From Amycolatopsis sp. EV170708-02-1 (GTDB lineage: Bacteria > Actinomycetota > Actinomycetes > Mycobacteriales > Pseudonocardiaceae), in assembly GCF_022479115.1 (NCBI RefSeq), contig NZ_CP092497.1:186001-250000 (forward strand): a stretch of 64,000 bases of DNA, given 5' to 3'. The notes under the pieces were generated by a model, which was not told the origin of the DNA, searched no databases, and was given only the letters and a program-made list of their open reading frames with translations. Positions 62,931-64,000 of the stretch are shown here, piece by piece. The stretch's first letter is position 1; every line of letters starts with the position of its first letter. Made by a program: the position numbers and the translations under genes.

Positions 62931-64000
62931 CTATCGACCCTGCGGTGACGCGGCGGTGCGGGCATAGGCCTCCACCCGGCTTTGCAGATCGCGCCGGGTG
63001 GCCGGCCCCGCCTGTGCCGGCAGGCCGAGGTCGGCGGGCAGATCACTCCGGCTCACGTTGAGCTTGCGATAGACGCGGGTGAGGTGCTGTTCGACCGTGC
63101 TGATCGTGACGTGCAGGCTGCGGGCGATCTCCCGGTTGGTGTTGCCCCAGGAGGCCAGCTCGGCCACCAGCCGCTCGGCGTCGCTGAGCGATTCCAGCCC
63201 CTGCTCGGCACCCGTGCCCCCGGCGCGGGCGGGCCGTTGCTGGCCGGTGAGCCCGGAGACCAGCGGCTCGGCACGGCACAACGTGGCCAGGTGCAGCGCC
63301 CGGCGGGTCACCATCCGCGCCCGGCGGCCGTCCCCGGAGGCACGATGCGCGTCACCCAGCACGGCCAGCGCCTTGGCCAGCTCCAGCCGGTCCTGCGCCG
63401 CCTCCAGATGCTCCACCGCGACGGCGGCGGTCCGGGCGCGGCTGCGGTCTCCCCGGTCGGTATTGCTCGCCCGGATACGGGCTTCGACCCCGCGCAGTTT
63501 GCCGCTGTCACCGCCCGGCAGGCTCGCCTGCTCGTCCAGCAGCCGCACCACTTCCTCGCTCTCGCCGAGCTGCAAGTGGACCTCGGCCGCGTCGGACCGC
63601 CAGGGCAGCAGAACCGGGCTGTCCAGCTTCCATTCGGCCATCAGCGAACCGATCGACCTGAAGTCGCCGAGAGCGGCACGGAAACCCCCGGTGTGGAGGT
63701 AGTAGTAGCCGCGCGAGCGCAGGAATCGCAGGCCCCACACGGTGCGGAACATGGCGGCGGGCACCGGCCTGCCCAGCTCGGCGGCCGCGTCCTCGAACCG
63801 GCCCATCCCCACCAGCGCGGCGACGAGCGTGCTCAGCGGGCCGCCGATGGCGGTGCCCCAGCCTTCGGCGGGCAGGACGTCGAGCGCCCGCCGGGCATGC
63901 GTCTCGGCGGCGGGCAGGTCGCCCGCGGTCAGCGCGATATGCGCACGGGAGCCGAGCAGCGTCGCCTCCAGCGACAGGATGCCGCGCCGCTCGGCCTCTT
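62931..64000 (-). CDS. LuxR-family regulator (LAL-like), C-terminal part
   Basis: The frame is open to the right edge, so only the last ~355 residues are seen. They comprise TPR-like helical repeats (AHIALTAGDLPAAETHARRAL, LRSRGYYYLHTGGFRAALGDF, LLPWRSDAAEVHLQLGESEEV). A C-terminal LuxR helix-turn-helix follows (LSDAERLVAELASWGNTNREIARSLHVTISTVEQHLTRVYRKLNV). Large ATP-binding LuxR (LAL) regulators of this form often activate biosynthetic clusters. The ATPase motifs would lie outside the window. Likely pathway-specific activator of the adjacent operon (inference). Confidence 0.88.
   Translation of the reverse strand, partial: EAERRGILSLEATLLGSRAHIALTAGDLPAAETHARRALDVLPAEGWGTAIGGPLSTLVAALVGMGRFEDAAAELGRPVPAAMFRTVWGLRFLRSRGYYYLHTGGFRAALGDFRSIGSLMAEWKLDSPVLLPWRSDAAEVHLQLGESEEVVRLLDEQASLPGGDSGKLRGVEARIRASNTDRGDRSRARTAAVAVEHLEAAQDRLELAKALAVLGDAHRASGDGRRARMVTRRALHLATLCRAEPLVSGLTGQQRPARAGGTGAEQGLESLSDAERLVAELASWGNTNREIARSLHVTISTVEQHLTRVYRKLNVSRSDLPADLGLPAQAGPATRRDLQSRVEAYARTAASPQGR

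Noticed and set aside
1..64000. tRNA, rRNA, CRISPR arrays, insertion sequences
   Set aside because: I looked for cloverleaf-like segments, evenly spaced direct repeats and transposase motifs and found none I could support by eye.

Overview
The window comes from a very high-GC actinomycete. Strong G/C at third codon positions, many GTG starts, dense 4-base start/stop overlaps and the gene families present point to Pseudonocardiales, most likely Amycolatopsis or a close relative. That placement is inference from content, not from a marker gene.

Layout. (1) 1-8986: the first codons of an adenylation-domain protein run off the left edge. About 1 kb without a convincing gene follows, then housekeeping or accessory genes: a secreted protein, a trypsin-like protease, a DUF574-type methyltransferase, a ferredoxin reductase and a frameshifted intradiol dioxygenase. 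Next come a NarL-type histidine kinase/response regulator pair and an atypical LuxR-type regulator. (2) 8947-35664: a contractile injection system (eCIS) locus. It has sheath, two tube proteins, LysM hub, VgrG-like spike, PAAR tip, gp25, gpJ-like and gpI-like baseplate proteins, AAA+ ATPase, DUF4255 cap protein and a DUF4157 protein. A divergently transcribed 1161-residue putative cargo protein carries a C-terminal HESTH metalloprotease motif and is translationally coupled to a small acidic protein. Three membrane-linked accessory proteins end the locus. Capsid, terminase, portal and integrase genes are absent, so it is not a prophage. (3) 35956-48476: a catabolic block. Eight genes with 1-4 base junctions encode a full 3-hydroxyanthranilate to pyruvate plus acetyl-CoA route. 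They are flanked by a LysR regulator, an esterase, an MHS-family transporter and a dienelactone-hydrolase-like protein. (4) 48499-64000: a biosynthetic region. It holds P450-VOC-NRPS (a single C-A-PCP module whose specificity code reads as glycine), PadR-MFS exporter-P450, and a tightly coupled P450-methyltransferase-thioesterase-class II terpene cyclase-P450 operon. The edge of a large LuxR (LAL-like) regulator closes the window.

Most notable. A near-perfect 16-base palindrome (CTGCCCGNNCGGGCAG) recurs, once as a tandem pair, in all four promoter-bearing gaps of the injection-system locus, which suggests a dedicated regulon. The cargo gene and its overlapping partner look like an effector/immunity-type pair. 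The terpene-cyclase-like protein carries DSES where DxDD is expected, inside a P450/methyltransferase/thioesterase operon. One P450 lacks the Glu of its ExxR motif.

Quality note. Four genes are each broken by one missing base in a G4/C4 run that would be in frame with five. This pattern suggests systematic homopolymer undercalling rather than four real pseudogenes.
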